Notes: a model not told the origin generated them from the letters alone. Positions 18,710 through 27,241 are shown, counted from the stretch's first letter. The stretch is 64,000 nucleotides of DNA from Diplocloster hominis (GCF_032380655.1 NZ_JAWDIY010000002.1:62001-126000); one strand, 5' to 3'. Numbers and translations: made by a program.

Positions 18710-19930
18710 TTAAATTTTGTTGACTTCATCAATAAGCTGTTGTGTGGTTTTATGTGTGTACACTCCCTTTGTGACATTGTTTTTCATGCTGTGACCCATT
18801 ATGAGTTTGATACAAACCTCATTCGCTCCGGCATCATCCATCAACGATGCAAAGGTGTGGCGGCCGTCATGCGGTAGATGCTGCATACCGAGTCTGTTCA
18901 TAACGGTGTTGAAATTTGCACTCACATACGAACCGTAGGTGTAGTGGTTTCCGTACTTATTATTCACAAGAAATCTTCTGTTCGGATTGAACCGATTCTT
19001 TATTAGTGGCAAAATTTTGTCTGCGATTGGTATTGTTCTGTCTGTGCCTGCCTCTGTTTTCATTCCTCCAATCATGTATTGTTCATCCAGATGCACATTA
19101 TCCGTGGTTATCTCCAAAAGTTCCGTAGGTCTTAGGCCGGTGTAGATCGTAATGAGAATGAGGTCCACATTGTTTATCACATACAGTTTAGACCAAAGGG
19201 TTGCAATTTCTTCATTGGTATATCTACTATGGATTTGTTCTGTCGGATCAACCCATGAGTATACAAAGAACTGAGACAAATCTTTTTCTATATAGTTGTT
19301 CATTAGGGCATACTTGTATAGATTGTTAAGGATCGTGCGGATATTAGAGACAGTAGAGTTTGATTTACAGGTCCATTTATTGATACACTCCTGGACCTCA
19401 TCAGTTCGTAGGGCATTAAATTTCTTGTGGTGCAAATCTGATAAGTGGTTGAAAGCAATCTCATAGTTCCGCCAGGTGTTTGATGAAATCTTATCCGGCA
19501 GAGCCTTTCGATAATTTTTCCACTTTCCATACATCTCTGCAAAAGTAGGTGTCTCGGCGTATTTAATATGTTCCGCAACCACATCGGCATTATTCAATTC
19601 AGACAGAAAAGCATAGGCGTGTTCCTGTTTGGCGAAGTATTCAAGGTATTTGAACGTTTGCCGGTAAGCTATGGAATACTCATAGCCCTCTTCTTGCATC
19701 AGAGTCTCGGCGAACTCACAGATGGCATCTGAGGAAATAGCAGCCCACATCTGAGCTTTTCTTTTCCATTTGAAGTTATACCGGTTGAGTTCCCGGCGGA
19801 TATTAGACGGTGGATCTTTCGGAGCATCAATCTCTACAAATTCCGCAATTTCAGAAGTTCGGACAGCATAAGGTTTACGCCTCTTGCCTTTTAGTTTGAT
19901 TACACTACCGTAACCGTTTGGCAGACGCAT
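18710..19930 (-). CDS. int: Phage tyrosine integrase
   Basis: The 406-residue site-specific recombinase has a basic N-terminal arm-binding part (MRLPNGYGSVIKLKGKRRKP), a SAM-like core-binding region and a C-terminal catalytic domain. Catalytic residues are visible: Arg in GLRPTE at about 267, His and Arg in HDGRHTF at about 352-355, His in MGHS, and the nucleophile Tyr391 in VYTHK. Start 19930 follows AAAGGGGGAT on the minus strand. It reads toward gdhA, as expected next to attL. Confidence 0.95.
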   Translation of the reverse strand: MRLPNGYGSVIKLKGKRRKPYAVRTSEIAEFVEIDAPKDPPSNIRRELNRYNFKWKRKAQMWAAISSDAICEFAETLMQEEGYEYSIAYRQTFKYLEYFAKQEHAYAFLSELNNADVVAEHIKYAETPTFAEMYGKWKNYRKALPDKISSNTWRNYEIAFNHLSDLHHKKFNALRTDEVQECINKWTCKSNSTVSNIRTILNNLYKYALMNNYIEKDLSQFFVYSWVDPTEQIHSRYTNEEIATLWSKLYVINNVDLILITIYTGLRPTELLEITTDNVHLDEQYMIGGMKTEAGTDRTIPIADKILPLIKNRFNPNRRFLVNNKYGNHYTYGSYVSANFNTVMNRLGMQHLPHDGRHTFASLMDDAGANEVCIKLIMGHSMKNNVTKGVYTHKTTQQLIDEVNKI

Positions 19931-19977
19931 AATATCATCCCCCTTTCTTAAAAATGGGCGCAAAAATGCCCGGTATA

Positions 19978-20006
19978 TTGTTTTTCTACCGGGAAGATGA
20001 TATAAT
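19978..20006 (+). promoter_or_regulatory. Rightward promoter between integrase and repressor
   Basis: TTGTTT (19978-19983), a 17-base spacer and a perfect TATAAT (20001-20006) point rightward, opposite to both flanking genes. The only product before the terminator at 20060 would be a short RNA. Confidence 0.55.
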
Positions 20007-20012
20007 GCAAGT

Positions 20013-20097
20013 TGTCCAGACGAGCGCATATCGGAGCTTTCCGGTGTGTGTTCATAGATACCGTCTCTGTTAGCAGCAGAGGCGGTTTTCTATTTTA
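20013..20097 (+). ncRNA. Candidate prophage small RNA
   Basis: A predicted start near 20013 and an intrinsic terminator, stem ACCGTCTCTG (20060-20069) / CAGAGGCGGT (20077-20086) plus TTTTCTATTTT, define an RNA of about 85 nt. A small hairpin CGGA-GCTT-TCCG lies in the middle. It holds no open frame with a ribosome site. Its 3' end overlaps the 3' end of the convergent repressor gene by a few bases. Expression is inferred from the signals alone. Confidence 0.45.
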
Positions 20098-20757
20098 GTA
20101 TTTCTGTCGATTTTCAACGACTCTACCAATGATTCTCACTGGTTTGTTTTCAATCTCTTCATTTGAGTAGAAGAGTGGTTCGTATGCCTGATTAAAAGGG
20201 ATTAGCCTGATGCCACTCGGATATTTTGCCAATTTCTTACAGGTAGCACTGTCTCCATTTACCAATACAATGACGAGATCTCCACTTTCTGCATAATTCT
20301 GTTTGCGGACGACTACTACATCCCCATTACATATGCGTGGCTCCATAGAATCCCCTTTGATTTTCAATGCAAAAAAATCTCCTGTATGAGCCAATTCCTC
20401 AGAAATTTCTTCATAGTCTATAATATCCTCAATAGCTTCAATGGGTATTCCGGCAGCCACATTACCGAGAACAGGTATACGGATTGCTTTCTTAGCCATT
20501 TTCACTTTTTCGGGAGAAACCGATACTTTCATATTATCGTCTAACTGAGAAAACAACTCATCAAAACTCATAAACATTCCGTTTGCCGCTTTCTTTATAG
20601 AGGTCATAGACGGAACAGGCGGTTCTCCTGTTTTTGGATTGAGATTATTTTCAAGCTGAGATATGTAACCTTTACTCAAACCACTAGCTTTCGCAAAACT
20701 ATCCATGCTCATGCTATTTTCTTCTCTATATGCCCTTATTATCTGCCCTAATGTCAT
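20095..20757 (-). CDS. CI/LexA-type phage repressor with S24 autoprotease
   Basis: The 220-residue protein has an N-terminal XRE helix-turn-helix (MTLGQIIRAYREENSMSMD onward, SKGYISQLEN recognition helix) and a C-terminal S24 peptidase domain. The cleavage dipeptide Ala-Gly lies in NVAAGIP near residue 101, the catalytic Ser in GDSMEP near 136, and the Lys in the CKKLAKY segment. It should hold lysogeny and be inactivated by RecA-triggered self-cleavage. It is transcribed from a near-consensus promoter whose operator abuts the -10 box. Confidence 0.93.
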   Translation of the reverse strand: MTLGQIIRAYREENSMSMDSFAKASGLSKGYISQLENNLNPKTGEPPVPSMTSIKKAANGMFMSFDELFSQLDDNMKVSVSPEKVKMAKKAIRIPVLGNVAAGIPIEAIEDIIDYEEISEELAHTGDFFALKIKGDSMEPRICNGDVVVVRKQNYAESGDLVIVLVNGDSATCKKLAKYPSGIRLIPFNQAYEPLFYSNEEIENKPVRIIGRVVENRQKY

Positions 20758-20774
20758 ACGAAAACCTCCTTTCG

Positions 20775-20814
20775 ATGTTTAGTCCATTATACAATGCACA
20801 GTACAAAAAGTCAA
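20775..20814 (-). promoter_or_regulatory. Repressor promoter with operator
   Basis: On the minus strand TTGACT (20814-20809), 17 bases, TATAAT (20791-20786), then GGACTAAACAT directly downstream. The complement ATGTTTAGTCC is the operator half shared with other sites in the prophage, so the repressor probably controls its own synthesis. Confidence 0.75.
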
Positions 20815-20832
20815 TTTTTTTGTAAAATGTGC

Positions 20833-20861
20833 TTGACAATAAATGTTTAGTCGGCTATACT
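20833..20861 (+). promoter_or_regulatory. Early rightward promoter with embedded operator
   Basis: TTGACA (20833-20838), 17 bases and TATACT (20856-20861). The spacer contains ATGTTTAGTCGGC, so a bound repressor would cover the promoter. It drives the Cro-like gene and the early operon. Confidence 0.8.
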
Positions 20862-20866
20862 CAAAT

Positions 20867-20884
20867 TGTTCAGTCGAGCAAACA
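20867..20884. promoter_or_regulatory. Operator palindrome at the early promoter
   Basis: TGTTCAGTCGAGCAAACA has TGTTY / RAACA arms around AGTCGAGC and lies at the expected transcript start. A matching copy, GTTTAGTCGAGCAAAC, lies at 21102-21117 behind the Cro-like gene. Confidence 0.65.
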
Positions 20885-20909
20885 TCGGACGAAGAAAGGA
20901 GGCGCAGTA

Positions 20910-21107
20910 ATGGCGTATCGAATCAGAGAACTTAGAGAAAAGAAGAAACTTACCCAGGAACAGTTAGCTCAAATGTCTGGCGTAAGCAGAACAACCATAG
21001 TTCTGCTTGAAAACAACGAAGAGCATGAGGCTATGGTCGGTACTCTGAAATCGTTGGCGGCGGCTTTGAATGTCCCTGTCAGCAAACTTTTTACCCAAAA
21101 AGTTTAG
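20910..21107 (+). CDS. Cro-like XRE regulator
   Basis: A 65-residue single helix-turn-helix domain (REKKKLTQEQLAQMSGVSR, then TTIVLLENN as the recognition helix). The start at 20910 follows AAAGGAGG. It is the first gene of the rightward early operon, divergent from the repressor, the position of cro in lambdoid switches. It probably competes for the same operators. Confidence 0.88.
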   Translation: MAYRIRELREKKKLTQEQLAQMSGVSRTTIVLLENNEEHEAMVGTLKSLAAALNVPVSKLFTQKV

Positions 21108-21117
21108 TCGAGCAAAC
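21102..21117. promoter_or_regulatory. Operator-like palindrome after the Cro-like gene
   Basis: GTTTAGTCGAGCAAAC overlaps the stop codon of the Cro-like gene. It shares the core AGTCGAGCAAAC with the site at 20867. No promoter boxes are evident around it, so it may be an auxiliary operator. Confidence 0.55.
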
Positions 21118-21180
21118 ACGAAAAGGATAATCCACAACGAACTAAGGCACAGCAAAACGAACAGATTGAGGTAAGAAGCA

Positions 21181-21375
21181 ATGAACAATGAGAGAGTGAC
21201 ACCAAAAAATGCAGCAAAAGAGTTGCAAATGGATGTGATTACGCTCCGTGAACTTATGAAAAGGGAGAAATTGCCTATTGGATATGCCATAAAGCGAGAG
21301 GGTAAATCCAAGTGGGGATTTTACATATATCGCCACCTTTTGGATCAGGAGAAAGAACGACTTGGTATAGGTTAA
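21181..21375 (+). CDS. Small helix-turn-helix DNA-binding protein, excisionase-like
   Basis: The 64-residue basic protein reads TPKNAAKELQMDVITLRELMK, a winged-helix or excisionase-type HTH, followed by a strand-rich end with YAIKREGKSKWGFYIY. Proteins of this size just after the switch often serve as excisionases or replication regulators. The AATATAC array near attL could be its target, but that link is inference. Confidence 0.6.
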   Translation: MNNERVTPKNAAKELQMDVITLRELMKREKLPIGYAIKREGKSKWGFYIYRHLLDQEKERLGIG

Positions 21376-21426
21376 GCATCCGCAAGGATTGTTTAATAGA
21401 TATTTTTTGAGGAAAGGAGACGCACC

Positions 21427-21630
21427 ATGAGAAAAGGTACAGTTAAATGGTTCAACGCCGCAAAGGGCTATGGTTTCATTACAGGCGAAGATGGAGTTGA
21501 CGTGTTCTGCCATTTCAGCGCATTGCAGATGGACGGTTACAAGACTCTCGTAGAGGGACAGCCCGTAGAATTTGATGTTGTTGACGGAACCAAGGGACCG
21601 CAGGCATCCAACGTAACAGTAATTCAGTAG
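21427..21630 (+). CDS. Phage-borne cold-shock protein
   Basis: The 67-residue protein is a complete CspA-type OB-fold: GTVKWFNAAKGYGFI is RNP1 with its aromatic residues, and DVFCHFSAL is RNP2. It should bind single-stranded RNA or DNA and melt RNA structure. AAAGGAG precedes the ATG. Placed right behind the switch, it is among the first proteins made after induction and may favour phage mRNA translation. Confidence 0.93.
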   Translation: MRKGTVKWFNAAKGYGFITGEDGVDVFCHFSALQMDGYKTLVEGQPVEFDVVDGTKGPQASNVTVIQ

Positions 21631-21686
21631 CGGTTTAGGGGGTAAGGCATTGCCGAACCCCATAAACAGAGAAAGGAAAATCCACC

Positions 21687-23117
21687 ATGAAGATTTCAAA
21701 AATCACGATAAAGCAGCTCTTCGGGATTAAGGAATGGCAGGGGGACGGAAAGAACATTGAGCTTGTCGGAGACAACGGTACTGGAAAAACATCCGTTATT
21801 GACGCAATCAGATATGCTCTTACAAATTCCTCCGACCGTGAATTTATCGTAAAAAACGGAGAGACAGAGGGAGAGATTTACATAGAAACAGATAACGGTC
21901 TCTCCATTGACAGAAAAGCCAGAACGGCAATGACAGATTACAAATCTGTTAAGCAGAACGGCAATGTAATTCCAAGTCCTGAGTCGTTTCTGAAAACAAT
22001 ATTCACACCGTTGCAGCTTTCCCCTATGGAGTTCATCTCTATGGATAAGAAAACCCAGAACGCAACGATTTTGGATATGATTCAGTACGATTGGAACCTT
22101 GACACCATCAAGGAATGGTTCGGGGAGATTCCGAGGGATGTAAATTACGAGCAGAATATCTTGGCTGTCCTGAATGATATTCAGGCAGAGAACGGTTACT
22201 ACTTTATGCACCGTCAGGATGTAAACCGTGATATTCGTGCGAAGAAAGCAGTTATCGCAGATATTGGCAGCTCACTTCCTATCGACTATGACGGAGAGAG
22301 ATGGGAAAAGGAAAACCTCTCAGAACTCTACACAGAGATCGAGAAGATCCGCAAGAACAACGAGACTATTGAAAAGGCAAAACGCCTTAGAGACAGCCAC
22401 GATGGAAAAATCCGCTCATTTCAGGCAGACAAGGAAATTAAGATTGCCGCACTTGATACGGAAATGGCTCAGCAGGAAAAGAACATTGAGAGTGAGTTGG
22501 CGCAGCTTGAAGAGAGAATAAAAGCCCTCAGAGAGAAGAAAGACGGCCTTGCTGGTGTAAAAGCGGACAAGGTAAAGGTAATTCAGTCGGAGTATGAGGC
22601 ATCCGTGTCTAAGTATGAAGCTGAGCAGGCATCCTACGCAGAATACGCAGATATGGAAACCACACCTATTGATGATCTTATGGCAAAAGCCAATGAGACT
22701 GAGAAGATGAAAGGCCATATCAATGAGTGGCGCAGAATGTTGAACATCCAGAAAGAGGTTGATGAGTTGCAGAGTGAGTCAAACAGTCTTACAGAGAAGA
22801 TCGAACTGGCAAGAACTCTTCCGGGAACCATTCTGGAAACCGCAGAGATTCCGATTGAGGGTCTGACCGTTAAAGACGGAATACCTCTTATCAATGGATT
22901 GCCGGTAAGCAATTTGTCAGAGGGAGAAAAACTTGATCTCTGCATTGATGTGGCAATTCAGAATCCGTCCGGTTTACAGATCATCCTCATTGATGGTACT
23001 GAGAAACTGTCTGAGGAAAACCGCACACGTCTCTATGAGAAGTGCAAAAAGAAAGGGTTGCAGTTCATAGCAACCAGAACCACAAGCAACAATGAATTAA
23101 CAGTTATTGAACTGTAG
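21687..23117 (+). CDS. SbcC/RecF-like AAA ATPase
   Basis: A 476-residue ABC-type ATPase of the SMC/Rad50 class. Walker A GDNGTGKT is at residues 28-35, the middle (about 220-360) is coiled coil rich in Glu and Lys, the signature NLSEGEK is near 408 and Walker B IILIDG near 431. Relatives accompany phage recombination systems. It lies three genes before RecT and the exonuclease, suggesting a DNA end-processing role. No nuclease subunit of SbcD type is seen. Confidence 0.85.
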   Translation: MKISKITIKQLFGIKEWQGDGKNIELVGDNGTGKTSVIDAIRYALTNSSDREFIVKNGETEGEIYIETDNGLSIDRKARTAMTDYKSVKQNGNVIPSPESFLKTIFTPLQLSPMEFISMDKKTQNATILDMIQYDWNLDTIKEWFGEIPRDVNYEQNILAVLNDIQAENGYYFMHRQDVNRDIRAKKAVIADIGSSLPIDYDGERWEKENLSELYTEIEKIRKNNETIEKAKRLRDSHDGKIRSFQADKEIKIAALDTEMAQQEKNIESELAQLEERIKALREKKDGLAGVKADKVKVIQSEYEASVSKYEAEQASYAEYADMETTPIDDLMAKANETEKMKGHINEWRRMLNIQKEVDELQSESNSLTEKIELARTLPGTILETAEIPIEGLTVKDGIPLINGLPVSNLSEGEKLDLCIDVAIQNPSGLQIILIDGTEKLSEENRTRLYEKCKKKGLQFIATRTTSNNELTVIEL

Positions 23118-23128
23118 GAGGAAACACT

Positions 23129-23494
23129 ATGGCAGGAAAGAATGATAACTTTGACGCACTTATGACAATGATGGCACTCAAACACATTATGGATGATACG
23201 AAAGATATTGAAATCCATCCATTCACTTGTGAAGTGACCGTAACGCCTACATCAATCAGTTGCAGTTCTTCTGGAAATAAGGCATTTCTCGAAGATATTG
23301 ACGGTGGAATGGAGTGGGCGGAGGAAACCAGCAACCTCATCAAAGATATTATGTCTGAGCAGACAATAAAGCTCACTGATCTGATGAAAAAGAAATTTGG
23401 TTTCGATACCGTCAAAGTTAAACCCAACTCCGAAGATGGTTTTGCGGATTTTTTGAAGAACCTTTTCGGGGGGGGTACAGACGATAGCGAATAA
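23129..23494 (+). CDS. Unknown early protein ending in a G-tract-encoded tail
   Basis: A 121-residue soluble acidic protein between the ATPase and RecT. I recognise no family. The middle contains repeated acidic segments (EDIDGGMEWAEE). Near the C-terminus, a tract of eight G (23468-23475) encodes GGG before TDDSE; here the frame stays open to a proper stop, so changes in tract length would alter only the last few residues. GGAGGAAACACT precedes the ATG. Confidence 0.65.
   Translation: MAGKNDNFDALMTMMALKHIMDDTKDIEIHPFTCEVTVTPTSISCSSSGNKAFLEDIDGGMEWAEETSNLIKDIMSEQTIKLTDLMKKKFGFDTVKVKPNSEDGFADFLKNLFGGGTDDSE
23468..23475. repeat. G8 tract (in frame)
   Basis: Eight consecutive G encode three glycines near the end of the 23129 gene. 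The reading frame is intact at this length. Confidence 0.9.
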
Positions 23495-23501
23495 AATAAA
23501 T

Positions 23502-23538
23502 AATCTGCCTGCCATAGCCTTTTCTTGGTAGGCAGATT
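23502..23538. other. Hairpin before recT
   Basis: AATCTGCCTGCCA pairs with TGGTAGGCAGATT, 13 bp with one G-U pair. It is not followed by a T tract, so it may protect or regulate the recT message rather than terminate. Confidence 0.6.
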
Positions 23539-23562
23539 CATAAAAATACAAGGAGGTTATTT

Positions 23563-24366
23563 ATGGCAACAAAAGACACAAATTATTTAGTTGCAGTTCA
23601 TAAAGGACTGGACGAAAGCCTTGAAAAACAGGTTGCAGCTCTGCCGGAGAAATTCAACAAGCAGAGATTTTTACAGAACTGCATGACGGTTCTGCAGGAC
23701 GGACAAGCTGATTTCTCAAAATGCGAAGCACCGACCGTTGTGCGAACACTCTTAAAAGGAGCTTTCCTTGGTCTCGATTTCTTTAACGGAGAGTGTTACG
23801 CAATTCCTTACGGAAATCAGTGTCAGTTCCAGACTGATTACAAGGGAGAGATCAAGCTGTGCAAGAGATATTCGAGCAATCCTATTCAAGACATATACGC
23901 AAAGGTAGTCCGTGAGGGAGATAAGTTTGAGGAAGTAATTGAAAACGGTAAGCAGTATGTCAATTTCAGACCTAAGACTTTTTCAAACGGAGAGATTATC
24001 GGTGCATTTGCGGTAGTCCTCTACAAAGACGGTTCCATGATGTACGACACCATGAGCAAAGAGGACATTGAACATACCAGACAGACATTCTCAAAGGCAG
24101 CAAACAGCAAGGCTTGGAAAGAAAGTTACGGAGAGATGTGTAAGAAAACAGTTCTCCGCCGACTGTGTAAGTTGATTGACCTCAACTTTGATACCGCAGA
24201 ACAGTGTCAGGCATTTGAAGATGGTTCGGCATTTGATGTTAAGGAAAAACCGAAAGAGAAGTATCAGGCACAGGACATTTACCAGTCTCACGATCAGAGT
24301 TCTCATAACGCAGATGAGAGTTCTGATGGTGTGATTGACGGAACATTCAAGGAAGTAGATGAGTAA
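23563..24366 (+). CDS. recT: RecT single-strand annealing protein
   Basis: The 267-residue protein anneals complementary single strands during phage recombination. The core reads FLQNCMTVLQDG, then LKGAFLGLDFFNGECYAIPYG and FQTDYKGEIKL, all characteristic of the RecT/Bet-type family, and MCKKTVLRRLCKLI near 205. The C-terminal tail is charged and disordered. It overlaps the start of the exonuclease gene by eight bases, the usual two-component recombination unit. Confidence 0.95.
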   Translation: MATKDTNYLVAVHKGLDESLEKQVAALPEKFNKQRFLQNCMTVLQDGQADFSKCEAPTVVRTLLKGAFLGLDFFNGECYAIPYGNQCQFQTDYKGEIKLCKRYSSNPIQDIYAKVVREGDKFEEVIENGKQYVNFRPKTFSNGEIIGAFAVVLYKDGSMMYDTMSKEDIEHTRQTFSKAANSKAWKESYGEMCKKTVLRRLCKLIDLNFDTAEQCQAFEDGSAFDVKEKPKEKYQAQDIYQSHDQSSHNADESSDGVIDGTFKEVDE

Positions 24367-25195
24367 TCTTCTTAAACTTACCCCGGAGAACTATTACACC
24401 AAAGAAGCTAATATGCAGTATGTGTCCGTTTCTCAGTACAAAGAGTTCAACGGCACGACCGGAAAAATGGGTTGTGAAGCATACGCTATGGCGAAGCTCC
24501 GGGGAGAAGTTGAGGAAGTAACCACAACTGCGTTAATGGTAGGCTCCTATGTGGATGCCTACTTTGAGGGTACACTTCCTACATTTTCCGCACAGCACCC
24601 GGAAATCTTCTCATCCAGAGGTAAAACCGCCGGAGAGTTGAAATCCGAATACAAACAGGCCTCAATTATGATTGACCGTGCCGTGAAAGATCCGGTTTTC
24701 ATGCAGTACATGGCCGGAGATAAACAGGTTATTATGACCGGAGAAATTGAGGGAGTTCCTGTCAAAATCAAAATTGACAGTGCAGACGGCAGACGAATCA
24801 CTGACCTCAAAACAGTAAAGAGCATAACAGAAACCTTTTACGCAAAGGACCTTGGGCAGAGACTCAATTTCTGCGAATGGTGGGGATATGATTTGCAAGC
24901 TGCCGTGTACAGAGAGATTTACAGACAGAATACAGGTGATCTCTTGCCGTTTTACATTTGTGCTGTCAGCAAGGATAAGACAGACAACATTCCTCATCCG
25001 AGAATCAAGGTTATTGAAGTTCCACCGCTGATGATGGATGAAAAACTGGCAGAGGTCAAAAACAATATCGTGAAAATCCAACGCATTAAAGATGGAGACA
25101 TTGAGCCACTTAGATGCGAGGTATGCGATTATTGTGCCGATACTGAGATTCTGGATGGTCCTGTTTCCATGGATATGCTGATGGGAGAGATTTAA
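24359..25195 (+). CDS. PD-(D/E)XK exonuclease partner of RecT
   Basis: The 278-residue protein has the nuclease core TGEIEGVPVKIKID followed by RITDLKTVKS, giving the acidic residue and the D-x-K pair of the PD-(D/E)XK fold. The C-terminal CEVCDYC is typical of the phage/Cas4-like branch with conserved cysteines. It should resect double-strand ends 5' to 3' and hand single strands to RecT. Translational overlap with recT supports this. Confidence 0.85.
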   Translation: MSNLLKLTPENYYTKEANMQYVSVSQYKEFNGTTGKMGCEAYAMAKLRGEVEEVTTTALMVGSYVDAYFEGTLPTFSAQHPEIFSSRGKTAGELKSEYKQASIMIDRAVKDPVFMQYMAGDKQVIMTGEIEGVPVKIKIDSADGRRITDLKTVKSITETFYAKDLGQRLNFCEWWGYDLQAAVYREIYRQNTGDLLPFYICAVSKDKTDNIPHPRIKVIEVPPLMMDEKLAEVKNNIVKIQRIKDGDIEPLRCEVCDYCADTEILDGPVSMDMLMGEI

Positions 25196-25512
25196 TGAAA
25201 GATTCAATCGTAATTGATATGAAATACGCTGATTACGATATGATAGACGGCTCTTACGGTGTCGAGAGACACCACTTGATGGGTGGGGCGAACAGGAGCC
25301 ATGCAGACGAGGATGGTCTGTGGGTTCCTTTATCGCCGGACCATCACAATTCAAGTAGAATGAGTGTTCATCACAACAAGGAAATGAAAGTAATGAGCCA
25401 TATCATTGCACAGTTGGCGTATGAGCTTGAAATGGTATCTACCGGACAAGCCAAGGATAAAAACGAGGCAAAGGAAATGTTTCGGAGAAGATACGGAAAA
25501 ACATTCGTATAG
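25195..25512 (+). CDS. Small HNH-like phage protein
   Basis: The 105-residue protein has clustered His residues: ERHHLMGG, then PLSPDHHNSS and VHHNKEMK. The order resembles compact HNH/recombination nucleases of the DUF968 type, though the metal site is not certain. It begins on the last base of the exonuclease stop codon, so translation is coupled. A role in recombination-intermediate processing is inference from context. Confidence 0.6.
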   Translation: MKDSIVIDMKYADYDMIDGSYGVERHHLMGGANRSHADEDGLWVPLSPDHHNSSRMSVHHNKEMKVMSHIIAQLAYELEMVSTGQAKDKNEAKEMFRRRYGKTFV

Positions 25513-25561
25513 TAGGCGATACGCTTATTATAAATAATTCTTTAGAAAGGAAGTGAAAACA

Positions 25562-26041
25562 GTGGCAGAGAAACTTACATTGGCATCCATGTGTGCCGGA
25601 GGCGTTCAAGAACGTATCGACAGAGCGTTAGCGAAAATCTCAGATAACATTCTGGATTTGAACACTGATGCAAAGAAGAAACGTGTCCTTGATGTAAAGA
25701 TTACTCTTACTCCTAGTGAGGATGATAGAGAGGATGTTTCCGTTGAGGTACAGACTTCCATTAAGTTAGCTCCTGAGATGGGACTGAAAACTCAGTTGTT
25801 CATCAACAAGGATTTCAGAAGTGGTGTTACAACCCTTACTGAACATTCCAAAGGTGCGATCAAAGGTCAGCTCACTTTGGACGATTGCGGTATGAGCATG
25901 AACCCGGAGGAAGTTGAGGAAGAAAAACCGGTAACGGCAGAGGAACTTGGTTGTGATCCTGAAACCGGAGAGGTTATTGAAAAGCAGCCGGAACAGAAAA
26001 CCGAACACAAGGTTATTAGCCTGAAAGCGGTTAATGATTAA
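25562..26041 (+). CDS. Phage protein of the 'replication terminator' annotation group
   Basis: The start is taken as GTG 25562, eight or nine bases after GAAAGGAA. The 159-residue protein (VAEKLTLASMCAGGVQERID) belongs to a family often labelled replication terminator protein in Firmicutes phages; the label is historical and the function unproven. The N-terminal half is mixed alpha/beta, and the tail is rich in Glu and Pro. It lies between recombination genes and the DUF2829 gene. Confidence 0.6.
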   Translation: MAEKLTLASMCAGGVQERIDRALAKISDNILDLNTDAKKKRVLDVKITLTPSEDDREDVSVEVQTSIKLAPEMGLKTQLFINKDFRSGVTTLTEHSKGAIKGQLTLDDCGMSMNPEEVEEEKPVTAEELGCDPETGEVIEKQPEQKTEHKVISLKAVND

Positions 26042-26052
26042 AGGAGGACATT

Positions 26053-26307
26053 ATGAATTTTGGAAAAGCAATAGAAGAGATGAAGTCTGGTAAGAAAGTT
26101 GCAAGGCAGGGATGGAACGGAAAGAACCAGTACATTGAACTTGCAACTAATATCAGCTACAAAAACGCCTGTGGCGATATTGTGAACTGCGAACATGATG
26201 CCATCGGAAACAAAGCAATCGCATTTGTCGGAACATCCGGTGTACAGATGGGATGGCTTGCATCTCAGGCTGATATGTTGGCAGATGATTGGCAGATCGT
26301 ACAGTAA
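26053..26307 (+). CDS. DUF2829 protein, Tad2-like (anti-Thoeris candidate)
   Basis: The 84-residue protein matches the DUF2829 pattern: MNFGKAIEEMKSGKKVARQGW at the N-terminus with the GWNGKNQYIEL strand, and AIAFVGTSGVQMGWLASQADMLADDW at the end, where W and D are characteristic (split here: VQMGWLASQ, then DMLADDW). Tad2, a phage protein that sequesters the gcADPR signal of Thoeris immunity, belongs to this family. I infer the same role here; not every DUF2829 protein is proven to act this way. Confidence 0.8.
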   Translation: MNFGKAIEEMKSGKKVARQGWNGKNQYIELATNISYKNACGDIVNCEHDAIGNKAIAFVGTSGVQMGWLASQADMLADDWQIVQ

Positions 26308-26319
26308 CAGGAGGAAGAT

Positions 26320-27051
26320 ATGTTAAAAGCAGCTATTGAGAAAATTCTTTCCCTTGACGAACCTCATATTAAGTCGATTGAGGGAAGAACCTATGTAGAC
26401 AAAGATATGACACAGATCGGCAAGGAACTCAGAGCAACCAGTATCACAATGAGTAATCTGAGCAGCCTTGTGGATTTCATCAAAAAGAGTAAAGCAGATT
26501 TCAAGACCGGTCATTACATCGCCCAGGTGGTATCTCCTACTGAGGTTCGTCTGTTTTCCAGTTTGGATGCAGACCGCCAGAGAGAAACACTGGCAGTTGT
26601 CAAAGCAGAGATCCCGGAGTTTTCATTCGGTCAGTTCATTGGAAACGAAGAGTTTGTTATCGGTGTGCAGTCCAAGTTCTTAAACGAGGATGCTGAGGCA
26701 AATGATAAGCCGATCATCTTACAGTTTGCCGGAAATGTTAAGGCCGGCACTGTTGCGGAATACGGAGACACCGGAGTAGGGCAGAAAGCAGCAATCAAGA
26801 AAGGCGTTGCCTCTCTGCAGGAAGTTGAAGTTCCAAGTCCGTGCCGCCTGATGCCGTACAGAACCTTTACAGAAGTTGCGCAGCCTATGAGTAACTTCAT
26901 TTTCAGAGTAAAGGACAATGATCGCTATGGCGTTACCTGTGCCTTGTTTGAGGCAGACGGAGGCGCATGGAAGAATGAGGCGAAAGCCAACATCAAAGCG
27001 TATCTCGAAAAAGAACTTGCAGATGTATCAAACATTTTCGTGATTTCCTAA
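26320..27051 (+). CDS. Unrecognised early phage protein (243 aa)
   Basis: A soluble protein with an AGGAGGAAG ribosome site, 12 bases after the Tad2-like gene. The N-terminal third is helical (LSSLVDFIKKSKADF), and the rest is strand-rich and ends DVSNIFVIS. It may belong to the DUF2303 group of phage proteins, but I cannot confirm this. Its position in the recombination/replication block suggests a DNA-metabolism accessory role. Confidence 0.6.
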   Translation: MLKAAIEKILSLDEPHIKSIEGRTYVDKDMTQIGKELRATSITMSNLSSLVDFIKKSKADFKTGHYIAQVVSPTEVRLFSSLDADRQRETLAVVKAEIPEFSFGQFIGNEEFVIGVQSKFLNEDAEANDKPIILQFAGNVKAGTVAEYGDTGVGQKAAIKKGVASLQEVEVPSPCRLMPYRTFTEVAQPMSNFIFRVKDNDRYGVTCALFEADGGAWKNEAKANIKAYLEKELADVSNIFVIS

Positions 27052-27218
27052 ATAATCGTAACCCGTAAATATGTTTCTGCAATTATCTCCTAAGATTGGT
27101 CTCTGAGGAAAATATGTCACGAAAGCCGCAGAACACACAAACGGTTTACCTCCTTTTAAGAAATTCGATTAGTTAAATGGTATAAACCCCTGACAAGGAT
27201 CTTTTGTTAAATTACCCA

Positions 27219-27241
27219 GGAGCCGTCATTCCGGCGGCTCC
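27219..27241. other. Hairpin in the gap before the resolvase
   Basis: GGAGCCG pairs with CGGCTCC across a 9-base loop. It lies in a 220-bp gap (27052-27271) that otherwise holds no gene I can support. Confidence 0.5.
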
